12,259 nt of DNA from Bacillota bacterium (GTDB lineage: Bacteria > Bacillota > Clostridia > Tissierellales > Peptoniphilaceae), in NCBI GenBank assembly GCA_023393815.1, contig JAEXBU010000014.1:1-12259 (forward strand), read 5' to 3'. The notes below the pieces were generated by a model. It made no database searches and was not told the origin of the DNA. It saw nothing but the letters and a program-made list of their open reading frames with translations. Both the position numbers and the translations under genes were made by a program. This document shows, one piece after another, positions 12,217-12,259 of this stretch. Each line of letters begins with the position of its first letter. Within the stretch, counting starts at the first letter, position 1.

Positions 12217-12259
12217 AAATAAGCTGTTTCGAAAGAGGCAGCGCAGAACCAAGTTAATT

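Noticed and set aside
1..12259. CRISPR arrays, insertion sequences, phage genes, tRNA genes
   Set aside because: No regularly spaced repeats, transposase or integrase motifs, terminal inverted repeats or cloverleaf-like sequences were seen.

Overview
The window looks like a chromosomal segment of a low-to-mid GC Gram-positive (Firmicutes, Clostridia/Tissierellia-like) anaerobe. The reasons are strong AGGAGG-type ribosome binding sites, TTG and GTG starts, a lipoprotein-type solute-binding protein, textbook TTGACA-17-TATAAT promoters, and LrgAB, GlsB and heterodimeric ABC exporter families that are common in this group. Coding regions are clearly richer in G+C than the intergenic gaps. I do not assign a species. 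Nothing suggests a phage, transposon, plasmid or CRISPR array.

Left part (1-4109). A leftward operon lrgA-lrgB-clc (LrgA and LrgB membrane proteins, then a ClC chloride/proton antiporter-type protein cut by the window edge) is transcribed divergently from a rightward polar amino acid ABC uptake operon: lipoprotein binding protein, permease, ATPase. The two operons share a 109-bp divergent region where the two candidate -10 boxes overlap. The uptake operon ends at a hairpin terminator.

Middle (4174-8848). A small leftward GlsB/YeaQ-type membrane protein has its own promoter and terminator. Next comes a leftward pair of half-transporter genes forming a heterodimeric ABC exporter with one degenerate and one intact ATP site. 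Divergent from the exporter is a standalone cytoplasmic protein that looks like a papain-fold/C39-like cysteine peptidase. It ends at a bidirectional terminator shared with the next, convergent operon.

Right part (8871-11715). A leftward pair, an IclR-family regulator translationally coupled to a CPBP (Rce1/CAAX-type) intramembrane protease, is divergent from a rightward class I/II PLP aminotransferase. The aminotransferase promoter lies directly over the iclR start codon and ribosome binding site, which suggests local control by the IclR protein.

Right end (11716-12259). No credible gene is present. The last about 240 bp hold three tandem near-consensus promoters, each with TTGACA and exactly 17 bp of spacing, all firing to the right. 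This is the architecture of a ribosomal RNA operon leader, but no rRNA is visible before the window ends, so that identification is inference.

The most unusual items are the triple promoter leader, the C39-like protein beside a heterodimeric exporter, the overlap of promoter and start codon at iclR/aminotransferase, and the lrgAB-clc linkage.
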